In this document: positions 31,997 to 41,519 of the stretch, one piece after another
How the letters are laid out: each line of letters begins with the position of its first letter
Position numbering within the stretch: position 1 is the first letter of the stretch
Assembly: GCA_020636905.1 (NCBI GenBank)
Contig: JACJWX010000013.1
Location: forward strand, 2,501 to 66,500
Source of the DNA: Actinomycetota bacterium
GTDB taxonomy: Bacteria > Actinomycetota > Thermoleophilia > Miltoncostaeales > Miltoncostaeaceae
DNA: 64,000 nt
Direction of reading: 5' to 3'
Translations under genes and position numbers: made by a program
Notes under the pieces: model-generated
Told to the model about the DNA's origin: nothing
Databases searched by the model: none
What the model saw: the letters and a program-made list of their open reading frames with translations, nothing else

Positions 31997-32759
31997 CCGC
32001 CCGGCGTCCCTGCCGGGTGAACACGACGTCGCCGGTCCCTTCCGGCAGCGCCTGTACCCGGGTGCCCACGGTGGCCCTGATGCCGGGGCCCCATCCCAGC
32101 CGCACCCAGACCGGCGTGGCCAGCGAATAGGTCCGGGTGGCCCCGGCCGCCAGCGTCCCCTCGAACAGGATCGCTCCGCCGGCGTTGCGCCGCCGCACCT
32201 GGATCCAGCTTCCGTCCGGGGGTCGTCCCGCGAGGCTGAGCCGGGGTGGCGCGGCGGGCGTCACCGGTTGCGGCGTCGATGGGGTCACGACCGGTTCGTC
32301 CGGGACCGTCGCAGTGGGTGTGGTCAGGTCGCCGGTCGTCGAGCCGTTGAACGCCGGTGATTCCGGGTCGCTCCGGCCGCCGAGGTAGATCGCGACGGCG
32401 ACCGCGGCCAGGCCGCCGACCAGCAGCAGGGCGGTCCGCCACACGCCGCGCCGGTCCCGCGGGCGCCGCGGGGGCGTCACCGACGCTCGGCGCCGGGTGA
32501 GATCGGTCGCGGGCTCGTCCGGTTCGAGCGGGCCCAGCACGTCGTTGAGTTCCCGCAGCAAGGGCTCCGCGTCGAGCCCCAGGTACTGGGCGTACTGCTG
32601 CAGAAAGCCCCGGGCGTACGTGCGCTCGGGGAGCAGTTCGAATCGTTCGTCCTCGAGTGCCGCGAGGTACCGTCCCCGAATCCTCGTCGCGGATTCGCAT
32701 TCGGGCAGGTCGAGGCCCAGTCGGTGTCGAGCATCGCGAAGCGTGCTGCCGATTGCCAA
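31980..32759 (-). CDS. RodZ-like helix-turn-helix membrane protein
   Basis: A 259-residue protein with an N-terminal Cro-type helix-turn-helix (IGSTLRDARHRLGLDLPECE, then RYLAALEDERFELLPERTYA), one membrane helix (TALLLVGGLAAVAVAIYL), a Thr/Pro-rich spacer and a C-terminal DUF4115-like beta domain (WIQVRRRNAGGAILFEGTLA). RodZ links MreB to wall synthesis in rods; no mre genes are nearby. The start is TTG at 32759 with GGGGGA five bases upstream. Confidence 0.85.
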   Translation of the reverse strand: MAIGSTLRDARHRLGLDLPECESATRIRGRYLAALEDERFELLPERTYARGFLQQYAQYLGLDAEPLLRELNDVLGPLEPDEPATDLTRRRASVTPPRRPRDRRGVWRTALLLVGGLAAVAVAIYLGGRSDPESPAFNGSTTGDLTTPTATVPDEPVVTPSTPQPVTPAAPPRLSLAGRPPDGSWIQVRRRNAGGAILFEGTLAAGATRTYSLATPVWVRLGWGPGIRATVGTRVQALPEGTGDVVFTRQGRRAVSPPG

Positions 32760-32982
32760 GTGCGTCCCCCGGGGGTCGCGACGGACCGCGTCAGTCTTGC
32801 ACGCGTCCCCGACGACGTCATGGAGTGGGCGGTCTCGGCCACCCGAACTGGACTTCGGGGGAGGGAACCCCCGGCCGCGATCTGACAGGCTCGGCTCGTG
32901 CGTGGTGCCCCATGAGCCGGTCCTGTTCCTTGCGCGGCGTCCTCGTCGGGGACGAGGCGACGGCGGGCACCCGGAGGGACCC

Positions 32983-33756
32983 GTGAGCGCCGATCGGTTC
33001 GACCCCGGCCCGCCGTACGCCGGGGAGTCGGACCTCGAGGACGGCCCGTTCGCCTACTCCCGGCATCCCGACGCTGCGGAGATCCCGCCGGCCGAGCCCG
33101 ACCCGGATGTCGCCGACGACCGCCCTCGGACAGATTCTCCCGGAGGGACGTCGCACATTGCGCGCCGCGTCACGGCGACGCTGCTCGCGCTCGCGCTGGG
33201 CGTCGGCGCGGGCGCCGCGGTCGTCGAGGCACAGCGGGGCCCGGTGGCGGCGACCGCGGCGGCATCGTCCCCGGGGACCCCGTATCGGGCCCTGGTGGCG
33301 CCGTCTCTGCAGCGGCTCACCGGCTCGGCGATCCGGATCACCGGCGCCATGGCGAGGACGACCACGCCCCGGGCCCTTCCGGCGTTGAATCGTATGGCCG
33401 TGCGGCAGATCGTGGTGGTCGAGCAGGCGAGGATCCGCGCCGCCACGATCGAGGTGACCGAGCAGCAGAACGCCGCGCACCGCCTCCTGCTCTCGGCCGC
33501 GGCGGAACACCGCACCTTCCTGGAGTACCTCGCGGCGGCGTCCGGCCGCGGTGAGGGCACCGATCGCCTCGAACGCATCAATCAGGCCCGGTCGGCGGCG
33601 GGAGCCGCGATGGCCGCCTACCGCGAGTTCTTCGCCCGCGCTCCGGGCGTGCCGAACCGGCTGCTCGCGAACAACCTCGCGAACGTGACCCGGCCAACCG
33701 ACGCCATCAGGTGGGCCGAAGGCCTGCCGCCGCTCGCCCGGCCGCGACGATCGTAG
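32983..33756 (+). CDS. Unknown membrane-anchored protein
   Basis: A 257-residue protein that I cannot assign. The first 60 residues are acidic and Pro-rich (DEDGPF-like segments), one helix follows (TATLLALALGVGAGAAVV), and the outer part is mostly helical and Ala/Arg-rich (VRQIVVVEQARIRAATIEVT). The GTG at 32983 has GGAGGG four bases upstream. It faces the paired repeat elements that start at its stop. Confidence 0.65.
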   Translation: MSADRFDPGPPYAGESDLEDGPFAYSRHPDAAEIPPAEPDPDVADDRPRTDSPGGTSHIARRVTATLLALALGVGAGAAVVEAQRGPVAATAAASSPGTPYRALVAPSLQRLTGSAIRITGAMARTTTPRALPALNRMAVRQIVVVEQARIRAATIEVTEQQNAAHRLLLSAAAEHRTFLEYLAAASGRGEGTDRLERINQARSAAGAAMAAYREFFARAPGVPNRLLANNLANVTRPTDAIRWAEGLPPLARPRRS

Positions 33757-33953
33757 TGTCCTGAGTCGAAGGCTTCGCGGCAGCCTGGCGGCTGCAACCC
33801 CGCACGCAACCCCACACCGCCCCGAATCACCGGTGCGACGCGGGGGGTGCGTCGTCGGCTCGGGCCATGCCACCAGGCATTGTCCCGAACCTCCTCCGTG
33901 TTGCATGCGGTTTTCGCTCGCCACCCTGCTCCCGAACCTCCGACTCACGACAC
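33756..33953. repeat. MITE-like repeat, copy 1 (198 bp)
   Basis: Non-coding element bounded by inverted ends: left GTGTCCTGAGTCGAAGG and right CCTCCGACTCACGACAC, with two mismatches. Inside are GCAGCC-TGGC-GGCTGC, a perfect hairpin, and blocks shared with copy 2 (AGGCTTCGCGGCAGCCTGGC and CCGAACCTCCTCCGTGTTGC). It begins exactly at the stop of the preceding gene. It could be a non-autonomous transposable element or a REP-like repeat. Confidence 0.65.
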
Positions 33954-33955
33954 CG

Positions 33956-34123
33956 GTGTCTCTGAGCCGAAGGCTTCGCGGCAGCCTGGCGGCTGCAACC
34001 CCGCACCCCACCGCCCCCAAATCACGCGAGCGCGTCGATGCCACCGGCATCGTCCCGAACCTCCTCCGTGTTGCATGCGGCTTTCGCTCGCCACCCTGCT
34101 CCCGAACCTTCGACTCACGACAC
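33956..34123. repeat. MITE-like repeat, copy 2 (168 bp)
   Basis: Second copy in the same direction, two bases after the first. The left end is GTGTCTCTGAGCCGAAGG and the right end CCTTCGACTCACGACAC. It keeps the hairpin and the two conserved blocks but is shortened and diverged in the middle. Bases 34124-34171 hold nothing else I can name. Confidence 0.65.
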
Positions 34124-34171
34124 TCGCGTTCGACTGAGGCACTGTGGGGCCCTTCGAGGAGGGTCCGGCGA

Positions 34172-35026
34172 CTACGCCAGGTGTGCGGCGCCCACGCCGG
34201 CGATGATCCCGCCGATGACGAGCACCACGGCGGCGGCTCCGAGGATCGGCGTGAGCCGGCCGTAGGCCATGTGACCGCGCCCGAAGCCGCCCAGGATCGC
34301 CGCGGCAACGGCACCGCCGGCGAGACCACCCAGGTGCCCACCGATCGAGATGCCAGGGATGGCGAAGGTGAACACCAGGTTGAGGAGCAGGACCGGTCCC
34401 AGCGCCGAGCGCATCATCTCCATCCCCCGGTGCCGCGAGAGCACCAGCAGCGCCCCCATCAACCCGAACACGCCACCTGAGGCGCCGACCGTGAGGGCGT
34501 CGGGTGACAGCAGGATGGCCCCCGCCGACCCCCAGACGACCGAGCTGGCGTAGATGAGAAGCATGCGGGGTGATCCGAGGTAGTTCTCGAGGGCCGCGCC
34601 GAGGATCCAGAGCCCGAACATGTTGAACGCGATGTGCGCGATACCGGCGTGGATGAATGCCGCCGTGACCAGGCGATAGATCTCACCATCGGCCACCGTC
34701 AGCGCGTCGACGCCGCCGTCGGCGACGATGCGGTTGTTGATGGCGCCCGCCGACCCCGACTGCACCAGCTGGGCCAGGAACACGAGCACGTTCGCGACGA
34801 TGAGCGCCATGGTGACGACCGCGCCGCGGGAACCGGGCGACACCATCCGGCGGCGACCGCCGGAGGCGCTTCCGCCGGCACATTCAGGGCACCGGATGCC
34901 CACCGCCGCGGGGGTCATGCAGGAGGTGCAGATGTACCGGCCGCAGCTGCTGCAGCTGACCAGCGTTTCGCGGTCCGGGTGCCGGTAGCAGCGGTGTGTC
35001 TGGGCCTGCTCGCTGTCGACGCTCAC
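34172..35026 (-). CDS. Rhomboid family intramembrane serine protease
   Basis: A 284-residue membrane protease. The N terminus has a zinc-ribbon/B-box-like segment (CYRHPD, CSSCGRYIC, CMTP, CPEC). Six helices follow with the catalytic Ser in GASGGVFGLMGA and His in IGGHLGGLAGG, plus HIAFNMFGLWILGAALE. The GTG at 35026 lies seven bases after TACCAT, so I prefer it to the GTG at 35029. The Cys-rich head plus rhomboid core is common in actinobacteria. Confidence 0.93.
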   Translation of the reverse strand: MSVDSEQAQTHRCYRHPDRETLVSCSSCGRYICTSCMTPAAVGIRCPECAGGSASGGRRRMVSPGSRGAVVTMALIVANVLVFLAQLVQSGSAGAINNRIVADGGVDALTVADGEIYRLVTAAFIHAGIAHIAFNMFGLWILGAALENYLGSPRMLLIYASSVVWGSAGAILLSPDALTVGASGGVFGLMGALLVLSRHRGMEMMRSALGPVLLLNLVFTFAIPGISIGGHLGGLAGGAVAAAILGGFGRGHMAYGRLTPILGAAAVVLVIGGIIAGVGAAHLA

Positions 35027-35424
35027 CACCTGGATGGTAGTCGAGGCCGCATCGGGCCGCTCCGCCGCCCGGTTCTGCGGGCGGTTCGCCCGAGTCCGCG
35101 TCGCCGCATTGCCGCGATCCCCATGACCATGGTGACGACCACGAGGGCGCCGACCGTCCGACCGGGACTGGCGATCCAGCACGCCAGGAATCCCGCGGAA
35201 CTGAGGACGATGATCACGATTCGCGCGAACCAGGCCTGGGCGGCCGCGGATCCGACGGGATTCTGCGGCGCCAGCGCGGCGCGATACCGCAGCACCGCCT
35301 GTTGCTCGCGCACCGTCCGCATCGCACCATCGATGGGCGGACTCGCCAGGTCGGACCAGCCTTCCCGGTCGGCGACATCCGCCACGAGGTGGTATTCATG
35401 GGATGTCAGCGTCCCGGTGACCAC
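35023..35424 (-). CDS. Unknown two-helix membrane protein
   Basis: A 133-residue protein with an N-terminal soluble segment (TLTSHEYHLVADVADREGWS), two hydrophobic helices (ARIVIIVLSSAGFLACWIAS and TVGALVVVTMVMGIAAM) and a basic tail. No family recognised. The start is GTG at 35424 without a clear ribosome-binding site. Its stop abuts the rhomboid start, so the two are probably cotranscribed. Confidence 0.5.
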   Translation of the reverse strand: MVTGTLTSHEYHLVADVADREGWSDLASPPIDGAMRTVREQQAVLRYRAALAPQNPVGSAAAQAWFARIVIIVLSSAGFLACWIASPGRTVGALVVVTMVMGIAAMRRRGLGRTARRTGRRSGPMRPRLPSRW

Positions 35425-35535
35425 GATGCCTGCGACATCGGCAACGTGTCATCGACCTTGAGCACTGGCAGAATGCGGGCCCCATCCCCCGCCAGCACCA
35501 CCGATCGATCACGTTGGGCCGTTGAACCGGAAGGG

Positions 35536-35551
35536 GATCGCAGCTGCGATC
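35536..35551. promoter_or_regulatory. 16-base perfect palindrome upstream of gltB
   Basis: GATCGCAGCTGCGATC lies 45 bases before the gltB start. A perfect dyad here could be an operator for a dimeric regulator; the regulator is unknown. Confidence 0.35.
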
Positions 35552-35596
35552 ACTTCTCGCGCCGACGGTTGACTTCGAACCAAATCGAGGCCGCGT

Positions 35597-38500
35597 ATGA
35601 CTTCGCTGTCACCGTCCTTCGCCGTTGCCCCACCCCATGGGTTGCCGGATCTCATCGAGCACGACGCCTGCGCGCTCGCCGCGTTCGTCACCCGGGACGG
35701 CAAACCGGATCGCCGTATGGTCGAGCACGCCCTCGAGGCGCTGCAAATGATGGTGCACCGGTCGGGCAGCGTCGACGGCGAGGGCGACGGCAGCGGTCTC
35801 CTCATCGACATTCCGCGTCCGATGTGGTCCCGTCGCCTGGCCGAGCAGGAACATGACGCCGAGCTCGCTCACGATCCTGCGTTCGTGGTCGCGCACGTCT
35901 TCTTCGACTCGGACGACGTGTCGGCGTCGCAGGTCGGGCGGCTCCAGGAGATGCTCTCCGAGCGTGGATTCCGCCTGCTCTGGTTCGGTGAGGGCGACGT
36001 CGATCGCAGCGCCCTCGGGCCCCGCGCGTCCGAGACCCCGCCGGTCTTCTGGCAGCTCGCCGCGCTCGCGCCCGAGCCCGGTCGGGCGGCGTCCGCGGCC
36101 TGCTATCGCGCCATGGTCGACTTCGAGCGTGAGCTCGACTGCCACGTCGCGTCGTTCTCGGCGAACGACGTCGTCTACAAGGTCCAGGGCCAGCCGAAGG
36201 TCATTCCGCAGTTCTACCCGGAGATGCGCGAGGACGACTTCGCCGCGTCGCGGATCATCGCCCACAACCGCTACTCCACGAACACCTACCCCACCTTCAG
36301 CCGCGTTCAGCCGTTCTCGATGCTCGGCCACAACGGCGAGATCAACACGATCGCCCAGCTCCGCGAACAGGCTCAGCAGCTCGGAATCCCGATCAGCTAC
36401 ATGGGGTCCGACTCGCAGGATCTGAACCGCACGCTCGAGGGGCTCCTGTTCGAACGCGGCCTCTCGCTGCTCGAGGCCGTCGAGTTCGTGCTCCCGCCGA
36501 TCCTCGGTGAGATCCACCGTCTGCCGGGTCACCTCCAGGACCTCTACGTGCACTACCGGGAGGCGCTGGGGCCGTACGCGCAGGGTCCGGTCGCGCTCGC
36601 CGCCCGCGCGCAGGGAGAGATGGTCTTCGCCGTCGACGCGATGGGCCTGCGTCCGCTGTGGTGGCTCGAGACCGACGCGTGGTACGCCGTGTCATCGGAG
36701 CCCGGCGTGATCCCCGTGGCCGACCTCACCGCCGACCCGCGCCCGATGGCCCCGGGCGAGAAGATCGCCGTGGTCTTCGGCGAGGACGGTGGCGTCGGCG
36801 TGCTCGAGTACCCCGAACTCCAGCAGGAGGTCTACGAGCGCGCCGCCTCGCGTGGCGCGATCACCGACGACGAGACCCGCGCCATGCTGGCCGGCGGGCT
36901 CGATCCCACGATCGTCACCACGGATCCGGCCGACGCGCCGGAGCCGGAACAGGCGCTGGACGTCTTGCTGGCGTCTGCCGGCTGGATCGAGCTGGACAAG
37001 CAGCAGACCGAGTTCCACGCCGCCCGTGGCGCCGAGCCGGTGGGCTCGCTCGGATGGGACGGACCGCTCGGCCCGTTCACGCCGGTTCCGGTTCCGCTGT
37101 CGGACTACTTCCAGGAGACGGTGGCGGTCGTGACCAACCCGGCCATCGACCGCGAACGCGAGGTCGAGCACTTCTCGACGCGCGTGGTCCTGGGCCGGCG
37201 GCCTCCGATCGAGGGCATCGAAGGCGAACCGCCCCAGCGTGCCGAGCTGCGGATGCCCATCCTGCTGGGCGGCATGCGCCCCGGCACCGGAATGCGCCTG
37301 CGCGAGATGCGCCGCGTGGCCATGACCCACGGTGTGGCCATCGTCGAGGACGTGCTCGCCACCTGGGGTGACTCGGCGGCGACGCTCAGCCTCGGGTACG
37401 ACACCTCCGCCACCACGAAGTCGCATGTGGCCGCCCTCGCCGACGAGGCCGTCGCCCGGGTCCGGGCGGGAGCCGAACTCATCATGCTCTCGGACCGCGA
37501 CGTGTCCGACGACCAGCGCACCTGCGACCCCATGCTCGCGGTCGCGGCCGTCGACAAGGCGCTCCGCGAGACCTATGCCGAGGACGGCATCTCCATCCGG
37601 CGCCGTGCGTCGGTGATCCTCCACTCGGCCGGACTCCGGAACGTCCATGACGTGATGGTCGCGCTCGGCCTGGGCGCTCAGGCCGTCGCGCCGTACGCGA
37701 TGCTCGAGTACACCGCGACGATCTCGTCGGACGTCGGCGAGGGGGCCTCAAACCTGATCCAGGCGCTCCAGAAGGGTGTCGAGAAGGTGCTGTCCACCCT
37801 CGGCATCCATGAGCTGCGCGGATACGCCCGGCTCATGTCGGCCATCGGGGTGCAGCCGGAGATCCTCGACATCCTCGCGATGCCCGGGTTCACCGCCAGC
37901 GCCGGACGCGGGCTCGGATTCGACGGGCTCGAGGAGTTCGCCGCACTCGGACAGCGGATCCGCTCGGGTGAGGACCACCCCAGCAAGGTCAAGCTGCCGC
38001 GCATGTACCCGAAGGTCTGGAAGGCGCTGGCCCGCGTGGCCACGTCCGAACGGGGGTACGACGAGTTCCGCGAAACCGTGTCGAAGCTCGAGACCGAGCA
38101 GCCGGTGGCGCTGCGCCATGCGATGGCACCGCAGCTCGCCCCGGAGGACCAGCGGGTCGCGGCGGCGGACGTCGACAGCTCGGTTGGTGAGCACTCGCTC
38201 CCGTTCGTGATCTCCTCGATGAGCTTCGGTTCCCAGAATGAGGTCGCCTTCCGGGCGTACGCCGAGGCCGGGGCACGCGCCGACATGCTCTCCATGAACG
38301 GCGAGGGCGGCGAGATCCCGGACATGTACGGGATGTACCCGAAGCACCGCGGCCAGCAGATCGCCAGCGGCCGCTTCGGCGTGTCGTCGCTGCTGCTGAA
38401 CTCCTCCGAGATGGTCGAGATCAAGATCGGCCAGGGCGCCAAGCCCGGCGAGGGCGGCCACCTTCCCGGCTCGAAGGTCACCGCGGCCATCGCCCGCGCA

Positions 38501-40255
38501 CGTAACGCGGCCATCGGATCGGACCTCATCAGCCCGTCCAACAACCACGACCTCTACTCGATCGAGGACCTCGCGCAGCTCATCGACGAGCTGAAGACGG
38601 CCAATCCTCACGTCAAGGTGATCGTGAAGGTTCCGGTCGTGCCGGGCATCGGCACGATCGCCATCGGCATCGCCAAGGCGGGAGCCGACGTCATCACCCT
38701 CTCCGGGTTCGACGGCGGTACCGGCGCGGCACGCCAGCACGCGCTGCGGCGCGCGGGTCTCCCGTGTGAGCTCGGCACGGTGCTGGCGCACCACGCGCTC
38801 ACCGAGGCGGGCATCCGCGACCGGGTCGAGATCTGGGCGGACGGCGGCCTCAGGTCCGCCGAGGACGCCATCAAGCTGATCTGCCTGGGCGCGAACCGGC
38901 TCGGATTCGGGACGGCCTCGATGGTCGCCATCGGCTGCACCATCTGCCGGGGCTGCCAGCTCGACACCTGCCACGTCGGGATCGCCACGCAGATCGAGGA
39001 TCAGGCCGAGGCCAAGGAACGCGGTCTCAAGCGCTTCGTGCCGCGCGTCTACGAGGACTCGGCCGAGGCCCTGGTGCGGTACTTCACCGAGATGGGCGAG
39101 GCCATGCGCGAGCTGGCGGGTCAGATGGGGGTCAGCCGGGTCCAGGATCTGGTGGGCCAGGCCAACCGGCTGGTGCAGGTGTCGCACCACGAACGCCTCG
39201 ACCTGAGCGGTCTGCTCACACCCGTGGACCAGGAGTTCATCACCACCGCGAGCAGCACCGCGCGGTACTTCCGCGAGTTCAATCCGCCGCCGCCCCACCG
39301 GGCGCCCGAGGTGGCGGCCGAACGCCTGGCGTCGGGGGCGGCGCTCGCGGTCGAAGAGGAAACGACCACCGCGGCCGATCGTAACCTGGGGACCGACCTC
39401 GCGGGGATGATCGCGCGGGCTCACACCCACGTGAACACGAGCTGGGACTTCAACGGCAACGGCTCGAACGGCAACGGGGCCGGTGGCGGCAACGCGAACA
39501 TCCTCACGGACGCCGAACACGGCCACAACGACGAACCGATGGTCGACCTGGCGTTCACCAACGGCGCCGCGGTCGGTTCCGGCCTGGCCGCGTTCAACAT
39601 CGGCGGCGTGCGCGTGCGGGTCCACGGCGGCGCACAGGACGGGGTCGGCAAGTGTGCCCTCGGCGGCGAGATTCAGGTGCTCAAGGCCCGCAACTCGGCC
39701 GGCCAATGGGTCGGCGGCCACGTGGGCAAGAGCTTCGCTTACGGTGCGCAGCGGGGCCGCTTCTTCGTCCAGGGCGATGCTGACGCCCGGGCGGGGATCC
39801 GCCTGTCGGGTGCGGACATGGTCATCGGCGGTGAGCCGGACCAGCCGCTCGACGATCGCCGCGGCAGTCTGGCCGTATACGCCAACTGCAAGGGCTTCGC
39901 CTTCGAGTACATGACCGGTGGCCGTGCCGTCGTGCTCGGCGATCCGGGACCGTGGATCTGTTCGGGTATGACCGGCGGCGTCATCTTCGTGCGCCAGAAC
40001 CCCGAGTGGAACCTCGACGAGACCGCCATCCGGCGCCGCCTCTCCAAGGCCGCGAAGGTCAGCATCGCCCGACTCGAGGACGTCGACGTCGCTCAGGTCG
40101 TTGAGCTGCTCGAGCCCTACCGGGTGGCGCTGTTCGAATCGGGCCAGGACGAGGAGGCCGACCGGGTCGCGACGTTGATCCAGGATCCCGCCTCGCACTT
40201 CCTGATGCTCGTGCCGGTGACCCAGCAGGCCGACCCGAACATCAGCACCGAGTAG
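35597..40255 (+). CDS. gltB: Glutamate synthase large subunit
   Basis: Makes two glutamates from glutamine and 2-oxoglutarate. The 1,552-residue protein has the Ntn amidotransferase domain with nucleophile Cys25 after a short propeptide (EHDACALAAFV), a central domain, the FMN synthase domain (ISSMSFGSQNEVAFRAYAEA, LSGFDGGTGAARQHAL), the 3Fe-4S Cys set near residues 1115-1126 (CTICRGCQLDTC) and the C-terminal GXGXG domain. A Gly/Asn-rich insert (FNGNGSNGNGAGGGNAN) precedes the last domain. The ATG at 35597 has CGAGG six bases upstream. No gltD follows, so the electron donor may be encoded elsewhere or be ferredoxin. Confidence 0.96.
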   Translation: MTSLSPSFAVAPPHGLPDLIEHDACALAAFVTRDGKPDRRMVEHALEALQMMVHRSGSVDGEGDGSGLLIDIPRPMWSRRLAEQEHDAELAHDPAFVVAHVFFDSDDVSASQVGRLQEMLSERGFRLLWFGEGDVDRSALGPRASETPPVFWQLAALAPEPGRAASAACYRAMVDFERELDCHVASFSANDVVYKVQGQPKVIPQFYPEMREDDFAASRIIAHNRYSTNTYPTFSRVQPFSMLGHNGEINTIAQLREQAQQLGIPISYMGSDSQDLNRTLEGLLFERGLSLLEAVEFVLPPILGEIHRLPGHLQDLYVHYREALGPYAQGPVALAARAQGEMVFAVDAMGLRPLWWLETDAWYAVSSEPGVIPVADLTADPRPMAPGEKIAVVFGEDGGVGVLEYPELQQEVYERAASRGAITDDETRAMLAGGLDPTIVTTDPADAPEPEQALDVLLASAGWIELDKQQTEFHAARGAEPVGSLGWDGPLGPFTPVPVPLSDYFQETVAVVTNPAIDREREVEHFSTRVVLGRRPPIEGIEGEPPQRAELRMPILLGGMRPGTGMRLREMRRVAMTHGVAIVEDVLATWGDSAATLSLGYDTSATTKSHVAALADEAVARVRAGAELIMLSDRDVSDDQRTCDPMLAVAAVDKALRETYAEDGISIRRRASVILHSAGLRNVHDVMVALGLGAQAVAPYAMLEYTATISSDVGEGASNLIQALQKGVEKVLSTLGIHELRGYARLMSAIGVQPEILDILAMPGFTASAGRGLGFDGLEEFAALGQRIRSGEDHPSKVKLPRMYPKVWKALARVATSERGYDEFRETVSKLETEQPVALRHAMAPQLAPEDQRVAAADVDSSVGEHSLPFVISSMSFGSQNEVAFRAYAEAGARADMLSMNGEGGEIPDMYGMYPKHRGQQIASGRFGVSSLLLNSSEMVEIKIGQGAKPGEGGHLPGSKVTAAIARARNAAIGSDLISPSNNHDLYSIEDLAQLIDELKTANPHVKVIVKVPVVPGIGTIAIGIAKAGADVITLSGFDGGTGAARQHALRRAGLPCELGTVLAHHALTEAGIRDRVEIWADGGLRSAEDAIKLICLGANRLGFGTASMVAIGCTICRGCQLDTCHVGIATQIEDQAEAKERGLKRFVPRVYEDSAEALVRYFTEMGEAMRELAGQMGVSRVQDLVGQANRLVQVSHHERLDLSGLLTPVDQEFITTASSTARYFREFNPPPPHRAPEVAAERLASGAALAVEEETTTAADRNLGTDLAGMIARAHTHVNTSWDFNGNGSNGNGAGGGNANILTDAEHGHNDEPMVDLAFTNGAAVGSGLAAFNIGGVRVRVHGGAQDGVGKCALGGEIQVLKARNSAGQWVGGHVGKSFAYGAQRGRFFVQGDADARAGIRLSGADMVIGGEPDQPLDDRRGSLAVYANCKGFAFEYMTGGRAVVLGDPGPWICSGMTGGVIFVRQNPEWNLDETAIRRRLSKAAKVSIARLEDVDVAQVVELLEPYRVALFESGQDEEADRVATLIQDPASHFLMLVPVTQQADPNISTE

Positions 40256-40259
40256 CAGC

Positions 40260-40305
40260 GTGGGGTGTCCGGCGCCGGTACCGGGCCGGACGCCGGACAC
40301 CCCAC
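40260..40305 (+). terminator. Terminator hairpin of gltB
   Basis: Perfect 15-bp stem GTGGGGTGTCCGGCG with its complement and a 16-base loop, 5 bases past the stop. Confidence 0.7.
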
Positions 40306-40334
40306 CGCCACGGCGGGCGCCGGGAGACGTCAGG

Positions 40335-40340
40335 TAGGGT
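40335..40340 (+). promoter_or_regulatory. -10 box TAGGGT of the osmoprotectant transporter operon
   Basis: TAGGGT ends six bases before the ATG at 40347, with no ribosome-binding site, so the operon mRNA is probably leaderless. Confidence 0.5.
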
Positions 40341-40346
40341 CGACAG

Positions 40347-41519
40347 ATGGACGGCCCCACCACGACGCAGTCCGCCCGCGCCGGGAAGCTCGAACTCCGG
40401 GAGCTGAGCAAGCGCTACGCCCCGGGCGACCCGCTCGCGGTCGACTCCCTGTCGCTGACGGTGCCCGCCGGCCAGGTCTGTGTGCTCGTGGGTCCCTCGG
40501 GGTGCGGGAAGACCACGGCCCTCAAGATGGTCAACCGCCTCATCGAGCCCACCGATGGGGACATCCTCATCGACGACCGTTCCGTCAGGGACCGTCCAGC
40601 CGCGGAACTGCGCCGGGACATCGGCTACGTGATCCAGCAGGTCGGGCTGCTGCCGCACCTGACCATCGGCGCGAACATCACGACGGTCCCCCGGCTGCTC
40701 GGATGGGACCGCCCTCGGATGCGGGCGCGGGCCACCGAACTCCTCGGGTTGATCGGACTCGATCCCGAGCGCTACGTCGACCGCTACCCGGCCGAACTGT
40801 CGGGTGGGCAGCAACAGCGGGTGGGCCTCGCGCGAGCGCTCGCGGCAGACCCGCCGCTCATGCTGATGGACGAGCCGTTCAGCGCGGTCGATCCCATCAC
40901 CCGCGAGCGCCTGCAGAACGACTTCCTGCGGCTCCACCGCCAGGTCCCCAAGACGGTCGTGTTCGTGAGCCACGACATCGACGAAGCCGTCAAGATGGCC
41001 GATCTGATCGCGGTCATGGATCAGGGGCGCCTGGTGCAATGCGCCACCCCGGCCGAGCTGCTCGCCAACCCGGCGAATGATTTCGTGGCCGACTTCGTCG
41101 GTGCCGATCGGGCGCTCAAGGGGTTGAGCCTGTCGCGTGTCGAGGAACTCGATCCGGCATCGGCGCCGATCATCGTCGTCGACGAACCCCTGGAGGCCGT
41201 GTCCGCCCGGATCGATGCCGGCGAGCTCACCCCCATCGGCGACGCGGTGCTGGTCGTGGATCGCCGCGGCGCACCACTCCGGTGGCGGCGCCTCACCGAT
41301 CTGGGACGTGTCCCCTCCGATCAGGACACCGCCGTGGTCGAACCCCTGATCGACGCGATGGACACACTGCGCGATGCGCTGTCGGCCCTCGTCGAATCGT
41401 CGTCGACCCACGGCGTCGTGGTGCAGGACGGCGTGGTCCAGGGGGTGGTGTCGATCGAGGACATCATCGGGCGGCTGACCCCGCCGGTGCCCACCGAGTC
41501 GGCGGCGGGTCATGGCTGA
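40347..41519 (+). CDS. opuCA: Osmoprotectant (glycine betaine/choline/proline) ABC transporter ATPase
   Basis: ATPase of an OpuC/ProU-type importer, 390 residues. It has Walker A GPSGCGKTT, Q-loop YVIQQVGLL, signature LSGGQQQRVGLARAL and Walker B LMLMDEPFSAVDP. The C-terminal 120 residues form a CBS-like pair (ending HGVVVQDGVVQGVVSIEDII), which senses ionic strength or nucleotides in relatives. It starts a four-gene operon and overlaps the next gene by 8 bases. Confidence 0.93.
   Translation: MDGPTTTQSARAGKLELRELSKRYAPGDPLAVDSLSLTVPAGQVCVLVGPSGCGKTTALKMVNRLIEPTDGDILIDDRSVRDRPAAELRRDIGYVIQQVGLLPHLTIGANITTVPRLLGWDRPRMRARATELLGLIGLDPERYVDRYPAELSGGQQQRVGLARALAADPPLMLMDEPFSAVDPITRERLQNDFLRLHRQVPKTVVFVSHDIDEAVKMADLIAVMDQGRLVQCATPAELLANPANDFVADFVGADRALKGLSLSRVEELDPASAPIIVVDEPLEAVSARIDAGELTPIGDAVLVVDRRGAPLRWRRLTDLGRVPSDQDTAVVEPLIDAMDTLRDALSALVESSSTHGVVVQDGVVQGVVSIEDIIGRLTPPVPTESAAGHG

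Noticed and set aside
32911..32985. 24-residue frame ending in GTGA overlap with the gene at 32983
   Set aside because: No ribosome-binding site or -10 box; the following gene has its own strong GGAGGG site.
35470..35596. Possible glutamine riboswitch upstream of gltB
   Set aside because: A short GGAAGGGG segment is similar to the glnA RNA core, but the three-way junction could not be drawn.
37748..40411. Very long minus-strand open frame (887 residues) opposite gltB, and similar long frames opposite other genes such as the PIG-L gene
   Set aside because: Antisense shadows of high-GC codon usage; composition is Arg/His/Asp-rich without domains, and the opposite strand encodes clear families.
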